Source of the DNA: an uncultured Anaerobiospirillum sp.
GTDB lineage: Bacteria; Pseudomonadota; Gammaproteobacteria; Enterobacterales; Succinivibrionaceae
Length of the DNA: 64,000 nucleotides
NCBI GenBank assembly: GCA_944390115.1
Contig: CALXOW010000002.1
Span: 52,770-116,769 of the forward strand
Direction of reading: 5' to 3'
Below the pieces are notes generated by a model. The model was not told where the DNA came from. It worked only from the letters and a program-made list of their open reading frames with translations, and did not search any database. Below are positions 25,716-33,479 of this stretch, in pieces (the first letter of the stretch is position 1; every line of letters starts with the position of its first letter). The position numbers were made by a program, and so were the translations under genes.

Positions 25716-26891
25716 TTAGCTTACGCGTGGTGGCTTCTTGACCAAGCACAAAAGCACGACGCCCAAGGCGGCAATGCCGATGCCCACCTCGTAGATGACG
25801 AGGTAGGAGCCGCTGCTGGCCAGCGAAATTAAGGCGCCACCGGCAATCTGGCCCGAGGTCGAGGCGTTGATGTAGAGCGAGGTTGCTTGGCCTGGAATGG
25901 TTGGGAGTAGTTCTTGGAAAAAGACCATGCCCATCGAGGCGACAAAGGCGATGTAGAGCGCCGAGAAGAATTGGATTGCCAGCATCTGCTTTTCGGTGTG
26001 AGCAAAATGCAGCAGCGCTAAGAACACCACGAGACTCATCGCGCCAATCACCACGACCGTCTTGAGGCCAATACCCTTGGATAGGCGCGCCGCTAGGAAC
26101 ATGAGCGGAATCTCCAGGAAGGCCGCGAGGCTCAACATAAAGCCTGGGGTGTTCTCGGTGAGCTTTAACTCTTGGGTCACGTAGAGCGGCATTGACGTGA
26201 TGTAGCTGGAGAAAGCAGTGAACATGCACGCGATACCGACAAAGAGCATCATGACCGAGCCGTTTTTCCACCAAGCGATATGGCGCGATTTGTCGGCAAT
26301 GCTCTTATCTAAGACATTAGGCAAGAAGAAAAAGCAGGCCAAGCAGCACAGACTAAAGGAGCCCATCGTGACCATAAACAAGAGGTCAAAGCTGCCGCCT
26401 AAGGCGATGCCGTAGGAAATAGGTGGACCGATGACCCAAGAGAGCGAGGCTAGGGAACGCAGAAAGGTCGTGAACATAAGCGAGCCTTTCTTGATGTTCT
26501 TGAGCGCGTACTCACGGGCCGAAGCAAAGATCTGCGGGAAGGAAACAGGGTAAGAACCCAGGCAGATTAAGCCTACGGTGCATAAGACCCAGTAGCTCGG
26601 GCGCAAAAAGAGTAGCACCGAGGCCGCCACACCAAAGAGCGAGGCGATGCAGATAATCGACGGGCGCTGCAAACCCATATCGGAAAAGCGGGCGACCGTT
26701 TGCACAATCAAGATCGTGGCAACCGGCAAGAGCACGAAGAAGAGTGAGATTTGGAGCGGATCAAAGCCCAGCTCGGTGTTGAGGTAGAACGACAGCACTG
26801 GGTTAAAGAGCGAGCTTGAGATCGTGATCAAGAGGCAGATGATCACATAAGTCGGGATGGAGCCCGTACGCGAAGCGCCTAAGGTCTGCAT
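25716..26891 (-). CDS. MFS transporter, sugar efflux SetA/SetB-like (copy 1)
   Basis: A 391-residue major facilitator with 12 likely helices. RFSDMGLQRP between helices 2 and 3 is the family A-motif region, and SFPQIFASAREYA plus TFLRSLASLSWVIGPP match SetA/SetB-type sugar exporters. Substrates of that group are sugars and sugar analogues; none can be assigned here. ATG 26891 is supported by AAGGA eight bases upstream and by alignment with the paralogue next door (27082-28437), with which it shares most of its length. The two genes are tandem, same strand, about 190 bases apart. Confidence 0.82.
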   Translation of the reverse strand: MQTLGASRTGSIPTYVIICLLITISSSLFNPVLSFYLNTELGFDPLQISLFFVLLPVATILIVQTVARFSDMGLQRPSIICIASLFGVAASVLLFLRPSYWVLCTVGLICLGSYPVSFPQIFASAREYALKNIKKGSLMFTTFLRSLASLSWVIGPPISYGIALGGSFDLLFMVTMGSFSLCCLACFFFLPNVLDKSIADKSRHIAWWKNGSVMMLFVGIACMFTAFSSYITSMPLYVTQELKLTENTPGFMLSLAAFLEIPLMFLAARLSKGIGLKTVVVIGAMSLVVFLALLHFAHTEKQMLAIQFFSALYIAFVASMGMVFFQELLPTIPGQATSLYINASTSGQIAGGALISLASSGSYLVIYEVGIGIAALGVVLLCLVKKPPRVS

Positions 26892-27081
26892 CAAAAAGTC
26901 CTTGTTAGCGGAAAAGCGCGACCTGCGCGGTCGCAAAGTTATGGCCGGTTGGTCGTGAGTTCTGGTCGATGGGGCGTGACCGCGCGGTCATTATGTCAGT
27001 CAGTGGCCCGCCATTATAAGCAGGTGCGCCCCCATAAGATCATGGAGGCGCAAAAATTAAGGATGCGGCCGCAGTTAGGCT

Positions 27082-28437
27082 CTATTTGATGGTGACGTTC
27101 GGCTTCTTGACCAGGGCAATCAAGATCACACCCACCACCGCGATGCCCAGACCACCGTTGTAGATGGTCATGTAGGAGCCGCTCTCGGCTAAGGAAATCA
27201 TGCCACCTCCGGCGATTTGCCCGGCGGTTGAGGCATTGATAAAGAGCGAGGTCGACTGACCAGGGATGGTTGGGAGCATTTCCTGGAACAGCACCATGCC
27301 GATTGAGCCCAAGAAAGCAATAAAGAGAGCCGGGAAGATCTGCAGCGCTAAGAGCTGAGCTGGAGTAGTGGCCCAGTGCAGGAGCACCAAGAAGACAAAG
27401 AGGCTGATCGCTCCGATTAAGACCACGGTCTTAAGGCCAATAATCTTAGAGAGCTTAGCGCCTAAGAACATGAGCGGAATCTCCAGGAAGGCTGCTAAGC
27501 CCATAATGTAGCCAGGCAGATTGGTCGAAAGCTCAAGCTCTTGGGTCACATAGAGCGGCATCGATGAGATATAGCTCGAGAAGGCGGTGAAGATCAGGCC
27601 GGTGCCCGCAAAGAGCATCATGACCGAGCTATCCTTCCACCAAGCGACCTTAGCACCGGCGAAGCGTGCCGCTTTAGCAGCTTGATTTACTTGCTCTGTA
27701 CCTGGTTCGTGGTGGGTAGCCTCGTCAGTACTAGTCTTACCGTCAGCGCTAGCCGCAGCGCTGGCCTGGCCGTCAGCTTTGGCCTCAGCTCTAGTCTCAG
27801 TGCTGACCTTGCCGTCAGTGCTCTCAGGGCTACTCTCGCCTTGATTGGCGTCAAAGACGTTAGGCAAGAAGAAGTAGCTGGCCAAAAAGCACAGGAAAAA
27901 CATCACCGCTGTGACGGTGAAGAGCAGGTTGAAGCTGCCGCCCAAGGCAATAGCGTAAGCCAGCGGTGGGCCTACCACCCACGACAGCGAGGTGAGCGAG
28001 CGCAAGAAGGTCGTGAACATAAGCGAACCTTGCTTGACGTGCTTGATCGCAAACTCACGGGCGGAGGCGAAAATCTGCGGGAAGGCCACTGGGTGGGTGC
28101 CCAGGCAAATTAAGCCTATAGTGCACATGGTCACAAAGTCCGGGCGCGAATAGAGCACCAAGGAGCTGCCGATACCAAAGAGCGAGGCAATGCAGATAAT
28201 CATTGGGCGCTGCAAGCCCATGTCAGAAAATCGCGCAATCGTTTGCACGATGGCGATAGTAGCAAGAGGCAACAGCGCAAAGACAATCGAGATATGGATT
28301 GGATCAAAGCCCAGTTCAGTGTTTAAGTAATAGGACATGACTGGGGCAAAGAGAGAGCCGGAGGTAGCGATGAGCACGCACACCACGACATAGGTGGCGA
28401 CGTTACCACGCTTGTTTGCACCATAAGTTTGGAGCAT
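27082..28437 (-). CDS. MFS transporter, sugar efflux SetA/SetB-like (copy 2, with long central loop)
   Basis: A paralogue of the downstream transporter, sharing the motifs RFSDMGLQRP, FPQIFASAREFA and TFLRSLTSLSWVVGPP. It has 451 residues because the loop between helices 6 and 7 (about 197-263) is about 60 residues longer than in copy 1 and is made of Ala/Ser/Thr/Glu repeats with recurring ADGK/TDGK words. This loop is cytoplasmic in MFS proteins, so transport may be unaffected. The tandem pair looks like a local duplication that then diverged. The ATG at 28437 follows TAGGTG; an in-frame GTG six bases upstream is also possible. Confidence 0.82.
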   Translation of the reverse strand: MLQTYGANKRGNVATYVVVCVLIATSGSLFAPVMSYYLNTELGFDPIHISIVFALLPLATIAIVQTIARFSDMGLQRPMIICIASLFGIGSSLVLYSRPDFVTMCTIGLICLGTHPVAFPQIFASAREFAIKHVKQGSLMFTTFLRSLTSLSWVVGPPLAYAIALGGSFNLLFTVTAVMFFLCFLASYFFLPNVFDANQGESSPESTDGKVSTETRAEAKADGQASAAASADGKTSTDEATHHEPGTEQVNQAAKAARFAGAKVAWWKDSSVMMLFAGTGLIFTAFSSYISSMPLYVTQELELSTNLPGYIMGLAAFLEIPLMFLGAKLSKIIGLKTVVLIGAISLFVFLVLLHWATTPAQLLALQIFPALFIAFLGSIGMVLFQEMLPTIPGQSTSLFINASTAGQIAGGGMISLAESGSYMTIYNGGLGIAVVGVILIALVKKPNVTIK

Positions 28438-28756
28438 AGACACCTACTTGAAAAAGAAGGCTTGTGGCGGCTATTGACCGAGCCGACGCGGCGTCAAGTC
28501 AGACGGGCTCTGACTTGGCAAGTTGATGCGTGCGCAGCGCACGCGAGGCTATGCTAACAAGTGCTAAAACTTTTGCAAGATGGAGCTGCTGCTTTTCACT
28601 CCGAGCTGACGCGCTGGCCATTGCGCTGACGTGTCCGTGCACGAAAAAGGTGCATAGGCCGATAAAACGGGCATCTCAAAGCTTTGACAGGCGTTTAGGC
28701 ACGCGCGGCGCAAGCAAAATAGATGCAAGAATTATCGAATTTTGGGAGGCTTTGTG

Positions 28757-29647
28757 GTGGTTACTGTAAGCGATGAGAGCAAGGACATTGCGCGCGCCAA
28801 TCGCAGTGCCGGATATAAGCTCAGAAACGGCTTATCTATGCCCGTGGTCGGCTATGGCACCTGGGCTCTGCCTGATAGTCCTGAGTGTGCTAAGGCGGTC
28901 TGTGATGCCATTCGCGCGGGCTACCGCTTAATTGATGGTGCCGCTTTCTATAAAAACGAGCGTAGCGTAGGTAAGGGCATTCGGGCTGCCATCAGTAAAG
29001 GCGTGGCGCGCTCAGAGCTCTTTGTCACCTCCAAGGTCTGGGTCGAGAACTTAGGCTACCAGAACACCATGGACTCCTTTTTCAAGTCGCTCAATGACTT
29101 GGAGCTTGATTACCTCGATCTGTACTTAATCCACTGGCCTGCCAGCCCCAATAAGCACCCTAATTGGCTCGATCTCAATTGCGCCACCTGGCGCGCGATG
29201 GTTGAGCTCTACGAAGAGGGCTATGTGCGCGCGATCGGCGTCTCCAACTTCTTGCCGCACCACTTAGAGAAATTGCTCTCGTTTCGCGTGACCCCAATGG
29301 TCAATCAGCTTGAGGTGCACCCCGGCTACAGCCAACGCGCGCTCGTCACCTTATGCCAAGAGCACGGGATCGTGGTCGAGGGCTGGTCGCCTTTTGGCCG
29401 GGGCGCAGTGTTGAAAGATGCCACCATCAATGCCATTGCCGATGCCCATGAGTGTACCGCTGCGCAAGTGTGCCTAGCATTCTGCCGCCAGCTTAAGGTC
29501 ATTCCGCTGCCTAAGAGCTCAGCCTCCAACCGCATGGTCTCAAACTTAGATTTCCTCGATATCACCTTAAGCACCGCCGAAATGGGCCAGCTCTTAGCCC
29601 TAGACGATATCAAGCTTGGCTACTCGCGCGAGCACCCTGATCGCTAG
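28757..29647 (+). CDS. Aldo/keto reductase (2,5-diketo-gluconate reductase-like)
   Basis: NADPH-dependent carbonyl reductase of the AKR superfamily, 296 residues, TIM barrel. The catalytic tetrad is complete: D60 and Y65 (LIDGAAFYKNE), K93 (FVTSKVWV) and H126 (LYLIHWP). RAIGVSNF and IPLPKSSASNRM are the usual cofactor-side motifs. It is closest in pattern to the DkgA/AKR5 group; the substrate is unknown. GTG 28757 is chosen for its seven-base spacing from GGGAGG; GTG 28754 is equally in frame. It converges with the methyltransferase gene at a shared terminator. Confidence 0.88.
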   Translation: MVTVSDESKDIARANRSAGYKLRNGLSMPVVGYGTWALPDSPECAKAVCDAIRAGYRLIDGAAFYKNERSVGKGIRAAISKGVARSELFVTSKVWVENLGYQNTMDSFFKSLNDLELDYLDLYLIHWPASPNKHPNWLDLNCATWRAMVELYEEGYVRAIGVSNFLPHHLEKLLSFRVTPMVNQLEVHPGYSQRALVTLCQEHGIVVEGWSPFGRGAVLKDATINAIADAHECTAAQVCLAFCRQLKVIPLPKSSASNRMVSNLDFLDITLSTAEMGQLLALDDIKLGYSREHPDR

Positions 29648-29680
29648 CCACGAGCAAGCTGCCCCCAACTCCCAAAGCAA

Positions 29681-29716
29681 AACAGCCGCGTGCAACACAG
29701 TTGCACGCGGCTGTTT
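29681..29716. terminator. Bidirectional terminator between convergent genes
   Basis: AACAGCCGCGTGCAAC and GTTGCACGCGGCTGTT form a 16-bp near-perfect stem between the reductase and methyltransferase genes. Confidence 0.8.
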
Positions 29717-29747
29717 GCGCTGGGGCAAAGCCTTAGGGGCTCTGCCT

Positions 29748-31331
29748 TTAGGCTAAGCGCACTAAGCGCGCCATATAGAAGCCATCAAAGCCTGAGGATG
29801 GCAGGATGACCTTTTCCTCTTCGAGCTTGAAGCTGTCTTGATGCTTCTCTAAGAAGGCCTGGACCTGAGCTTGGTTCTCGCTTGGCAGAATCGAGCAGGT
29901 CGAGTACACGACCTTGCCGCCGACCTTGACCATGTGGCTGTAGCGCTCCAGGATGTCCGCTTGTACCTTCTTTAACTCCACTAAGCGTGGGTTGATGTCA
30001 GCCCACTTGGAGTCAGCAGTACGGCGCAGTACGCCCAGGCCCGAGCATGGGGCGTCGATTAAGACGCGGTCAGCGTGCTCATAGAGGCGCTTTACGACCT
30101 TGGTCGAGTCGATTAGGCGGACCTCGACGTTGAAGACCCCGGCGCGGCTGGTGCGCTTGCGCAGGTCATCTAACTTCCACTGTTCGATATCAAGGGCAAT
30201 CAAGGTGCCTTTGTTCTGCATCAGGGCCGCTAAGTGCAAAGTCTTGCCACCAGCGCCCGCACAGGCGTCGATGACGCGCATGCCCGGCTCCACCTGTAAG
30301 AATGGAGCGATCTCTTGCGAGCCTGGGTCTTGCTGCTCAAACAAGCCCTCACGGAAGGCGGCGGTGCGGAACAGCGCCGAATTGGAGGTGACCTCCAAGG
30401 CGGTGTTTACGCCCTTAACCGAGCGGGTAACTACACCTTCTTGGGTTAAGCGGCTAGCGAGCTCATCGCGCGTGGTCTTTAAGGTGTTGGTGCGAATAAA
30501 GCGCTTGGCGGGCTCACCTAAGGCCTTGCGCTCGGCCGGCCAGGCTTCCTTGAGCTCACGCGAGCCCAGCTCTTCAAGCCAGTATGGGCAGCCTTCGACT
30601 AAGAGTGGATGCTCTTGGGCTTCCTTTTGGCGCTTGGTCAGACCTGAGCGGTCAAAGCCCTCAGCGTCAAGCTCAGGCTCAGGCCAGCCCATCTCAGCGT
30701 AGTAGGCGAGAATGAGGAAATTGACGTGGCGCTTGAAGTCTGAAGGACGCTTGAGGCCTGCAAGCTGCGCATAATAGGACAAGCGGCGGAACATCGCATT
30801 GATGTGGTTGATGACAAAGCCTTGCTCGCTTTGCGGCAGCTTAACCTTGGCAAACCACAGAGCATAGGCCTTATCCAAAGGCTTACCATCGACTAAGGTC
30901 GTGGTCAAAATGCTGTTGACCAGACGCAGCTGGAAGGTAGTAAAGCCTGGCTTATGCGAGACGCGCTTAGGGGTAATCTCCTTGCGGCGTGGTACGCGCA
31001 CTGGCTTGGTGGTTTCACCGGCCTTGCCCTCACGGCGCGCGCGCAGTAAGGCGACCTCGCGCCCACCCTTGACCCCATCTTTACGTGGGCTGGTGTGGCC
31101 GCTAGTATGGCCGGTCAGGCACTCACCGGTGCGGCCCGCGCTGCGGCTCGTGCTGCGACCACTTGCGCCAATACCATGGCTTGCGCCGCCGCCATGGCTC
31201 GTGCCCTTACCTAAGTGGCTGGTGCCCTTGCCGCTGTGGCTTGCGCCTTCCGAGCGGAAGTTGCGTGCTTTTGCTTTTTGGCCAAAGGAGGTGCGCTTCA
31301 CGCGCATGGGAGTAGAGGCATCGAAAGGCAT
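29748..31331 (-). CDS. RNA (cytosine-C5) methyltransferase, NOL1/NOP2/Sun (RsmB/RsmF-like)
   Basis: SAM-dependent methyltransferase of about 527 residues that forms m5C in rRNA or tRNA. The SAM site is VIDACAGAGGKTLHLA. The two conserved cysteines are in IDAPCSGLGVLRR (motif IV) and VVYSTCSILPSENQ (motif VI). The N-terminal side includes IRTNTLKTTRDELASRL, as in RsmB-type enzymes. Residues about 20-100 are a Ser/Gly/His/Arg-rich low-complexity tail (repeating SHSGKGTSHLGKG-like words), probably disordered and RNA-binding. Which rRNA position it targets cannot be told. Start ATG 31331 is uncertain because the ribosome site is weak; ATG 31307 is an alternative. Confidence 0.85.
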   Translation of the reverse strand: MPFDASTPMRVKRTSFGQKAKARNFRSEGASHSGKGTSHLGKGTSHGGGASHGIGASGRSTSRSAGRTGECLTGHTSGHTSPRKDGVKGGREVALLRARREGKAGETTKPVRVPRRKEITPKRVSHKPGFTTFQLRLVNSILTTTLVDGKPLDKAYALWFAKVKLPQSEQGFVINHINAMFRRLSYYAQLAGLKRPSDFKRHVNFLILAYYAEMGWPEPELDAEGFDRSGLTKRQKEAQEHPLLVEGCPYWLEELGSRELKEAWPAERKALGEPAKRFIRTNTLKTTRDELASRLTQEGVVTRSVKGVNTALEVTSNSALFRTAAFREGLFEQQDPGSQEIAPFLQVEPGMRVIDACAGAGGKTLHLAALMQNKGTLIALDIEQWKLDDLRKRTSRAGVFNVEVRLIDSTKVVKRLYEHADRVLIDAPCSGLGVLRRTADSKWADINPRLVELKKVQADILERYSHMVKVGGKVVYSTCSILPSENQAQVQAFLEKHQDSFKLEEEKVILPSSGFDGFYMARLVRLA

Positions 31332-31791
31332 GGCAAATCTCAAAGAGGTACAAAGAAGTACAAGCACCGCACGGTGCGAACGAAAATTTGAGTCAAAGCG
31401 CCATTATATCACGCTCTTGAGAGCCGAAATGCGGCGAACTCAGGGCCGATTTACGGCACAGTGAGGACCGTGCACCGGGATCGAACGTGCACTATGCACG
31501 GGCACGGCGGCGCCGAATGGCCCTAACACGGGCGTTTTCTGGGCGGTGCACGGGTCTTTGCGTGCATTTTTGAGTAAGCTCACAACAAGGCCGTGATGTT
31601 TTTTATACAATTAACCCTGATTGCCTTGGGGCACACCCAAGGCAATGGGCTACGCCCCGTGCTTAACGTACTGACTGAACTAAGTTCAAAGCTGAGCTTT
31701 GGGCTTTTTTGCTATGCGTGGCGTATCCCAGGATTGGATTTGTTTGTTGGTCTTGAGATAGCTTTCACAGAGCAGATCTTCGGAGGAAATT
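31332..31791. promoter_or_regulatory. Non-coding divergent region with a perfect hairpin upstream of the GntR gene
   Basis: No gene seen. TTGCCTTGGG (31621-31630) and CCCAAGGCAA (31636-31645) form a perfect 10-bp inverted repeat with a five-base spacer. It could be a terminator-like leader structure or an operator for the GntR-type protein that starts at 31792. Bases 31450-31570 are rich in GTGCAC words. Confidence 0.45.
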
Positions 31792-32496
31792 ATGCCAGAG
31801 AGCTCGCGATCAGATGCAGTGACTAATGAAATCGTTAGTTACATGCGCCAGATGATCAGCACTGGCAAGTGGCCAGTGGGCTCCAAGATCCCATCTGAGA
31901 ACCAACTGCGCGCGCGCCTTAATGTCTCGCGCACTTCCTTGCGTTCGGCCATTATGCAGCTGGCAGCCCTGAACGTACTCAAGGCCAAGCAAGGCATTGG
32001 CACCTTTGTCATTGCGCCCTTACATGACGAAGCGATCTTTGAGGAGACCGGCAAGAGCCTGGGTGCCAAGAAGGAAATCGTCCAGATTTTGGAATTTCTG
32101 AAGATTGTGGCCCCGACCGCGATCTTCATTGAGATGCAGAAGTTCAACAAGTGCTTTAAGGGCTTAGAGCGCCAGCTCATGACGTTCTTAGAGCAGCAAA
32201 AGGACTTAGCTACGCGCGACCAAGCGGAGTTCTTGCGCTCCTGCTTTGAGTTCCACATCGTGATCTTCAATGCCATCGTCAACGAGTTCGTTAAGAACTC
32301 GGTGATTGAGGCGATCACGCGCCTGCAAAACGCGGTGGCGGTGCTGCACCCGAATGTTTCCTGCCAGGTCATCCTGACCTTACACAGCAAGCTCATTAAG
32401 GCCATTGTCAAAGAGGATCCTAAGCTGGCGCGCCGCTGCCTCAAAAAGCTCTTTGACTACCTCACCGCCCACGATTATCTGCGCTCCTTGAGCTAA
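31792..32496 (+). CDS. GntR-family regulator, FadR/FCD subfamily
   Basis: A 234-residue transcriptional regulator. The N-terminal winged helix-turn-helix (about residues 8-75) has the signature KIPSENQLRARLNVSRTSLRSAI and KQGIGTFV. The C-terminal part is a helical FCD-type ligand domain (about 95-230). FCD regulators usually sense small organic acids; the ligand here is not apparent and no metabolic operon is attached. GGAGG is six bases before the ATG. It converges with the restriction-methylation gene 24 bases away. Confidence 0.85.
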   Translation: MPESSRSDAVTNEIVSYMRQMISTGKWPVGSKIPSENQLRARLNVSRTSLRSAIMQLAALNVLKAKQGIGTFVIAPLHDEAIFEETGKSLGAKKEIVQILEFLKIVAPTAIFIEMQKFNKCFKGLERQLMTFLEQQKDLATRDQAEFLRSCFEFHIVIFNAIVNEFVKNSVIEAITRLQNAVAVLHPNVSCQVILTLHSKLIKAIVKEDPKLARRCLKKLFDYLTAHDYLRSLS

Positions 32497-32519
32497 GCTG
32501 GAGTCGCTGCTGCTGCCGC

Positions 32520-33479
32520 TTAAGAAGCCGTAGCTTTAGTCGCCGTCGCTTTAGCTGAAGCCGCTTTAGCGGTGCGCCCTTTCTTCTGCTTCTTCTTGGG
32601 GGCTGCTGGCGGCAAGCTTGCCACCTTGGCCCGGTGCAGGGCGCATAGGCGCTCAATCACCTCAGCATCAGTGGCCTCAACGCTTAGGCCATAGGCTTGC
32701 AGTACTAGGCGCTCACAGGCTTCATGTGCGGCTTTGAGGTCATCAGGCATGCTCTTGGGGTCGTAGAGCGCGCCCAGACTCTGCCCGGCATGCGCCGCGC
32801 GCACAGCAAGAATGGCTTGTCCTGCTTGTTCTAACGCGTGCACCAGCTCGGGCTTTGGGTTCTCGGGCCACGGAAAGTTGCTATACACCGGATTTAAGGT
32901 GTAGCGGCAACCTTCGCCTAAAGTATTGCCCACCATCTTGATCCAGAGCATGTTGAGGTGCGAACCCAAGATGCTGAAGTGGTACAAGGTAGCACCTGGA
33001 ACGATGACTACCAAGTTGCTAGCAAAGATGCTCGGGTCAATGAACATGAGCGGCAGATAATGGCGATTGCCAGAGAAAGTCTGCGGAATAATGAGCGAAT
33101 CGGTATTAGGGAAGCACTCAACGTGAAAGCGGGTTGGTTTATCAGCTTTTTTGCGTGTATCCTCGCTAGTGCTGTTCAAGCGGTACTCACGGACGCGCTC
33201 GATACGCTCGCGGCATAAAGGCAAGTGGATTAGCTCAGTATCAGAGGTGTCGCCCAACCACAGACAATAGCGTGGGGTACTGGTAATAAGCTCATCGGAG
33301 CCATACCACGGATGAAAGTAGGGCGCAGCTTGCGGCTCGCGCTGGAGAAAATTCTCTTTTTGCTTGAGCGTGAACAGGTAATTGCCGTCATCAATCGGCT
33401 TGTTACCGCTGTAGGCGCTAGGGGCGGGAAAGAGCGGAGTTTTTTGCTTGAGTGGGAAAAAATCGGCGCTTGGCTGCAA
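32520..33479 (-). CDS. C-terminal part of MmeI-like restriction-methylation enzyme (out of frame with the N-terminal part)
   Basis: This frame carries the target-recognition and C-terminal region of the enzyme whose start is at 35380. Homology-like sequence runs continuously in this frame from just after the G10 tract (VECKLYTRNDCLHVPH) to the stop at 32520. NPVYSNFPWPENPKPE is a typical MmeI-family C-terminal signature. A lysine/alanine-rich tail ends the protein. The only candidate start for this part alone is a TTG at 33479 without a ribosome site, so it is probably translated only when the tract is in the ON length, as a joined protein of about 953 residues. Confidence 0.8.
   Translation of the reverse strand: MQPSADFFPLKQKTPLFPAPSAYSGNKPIDDGNYLFTLKQKENFLQREPQAAPYFHPWYGSDELITSTPRYCLWLGDTSDTELIHLPLCRERIERVREYRLNSTSEDTRKKADKPTRFHVECFPNTDSLIIPQTFSGNRHYLPLMFIDPSIFASNLVVIVPGATLYHFSILGSHLNMLWIKMVGNTLGEGCRYTLNPVYSNFPWPENPKPELVHALEQAGQAILAVRAAHAGQSLGALYDPKSMPDDLKAAHEACERLVLQAYGLSVEATDAEVIERLCALHRAKVASLPPAAPKKKQKKGRTAKAASAKATATKATAS

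Noticed and set aside
31454-31510. tRNA-like segment (GGGATCGAACG resembles a T-arm)
   Set aside because: No cloverleaf could be formed and the flanking arms do not pair; the GTGCAC repeats explain the resemblance.
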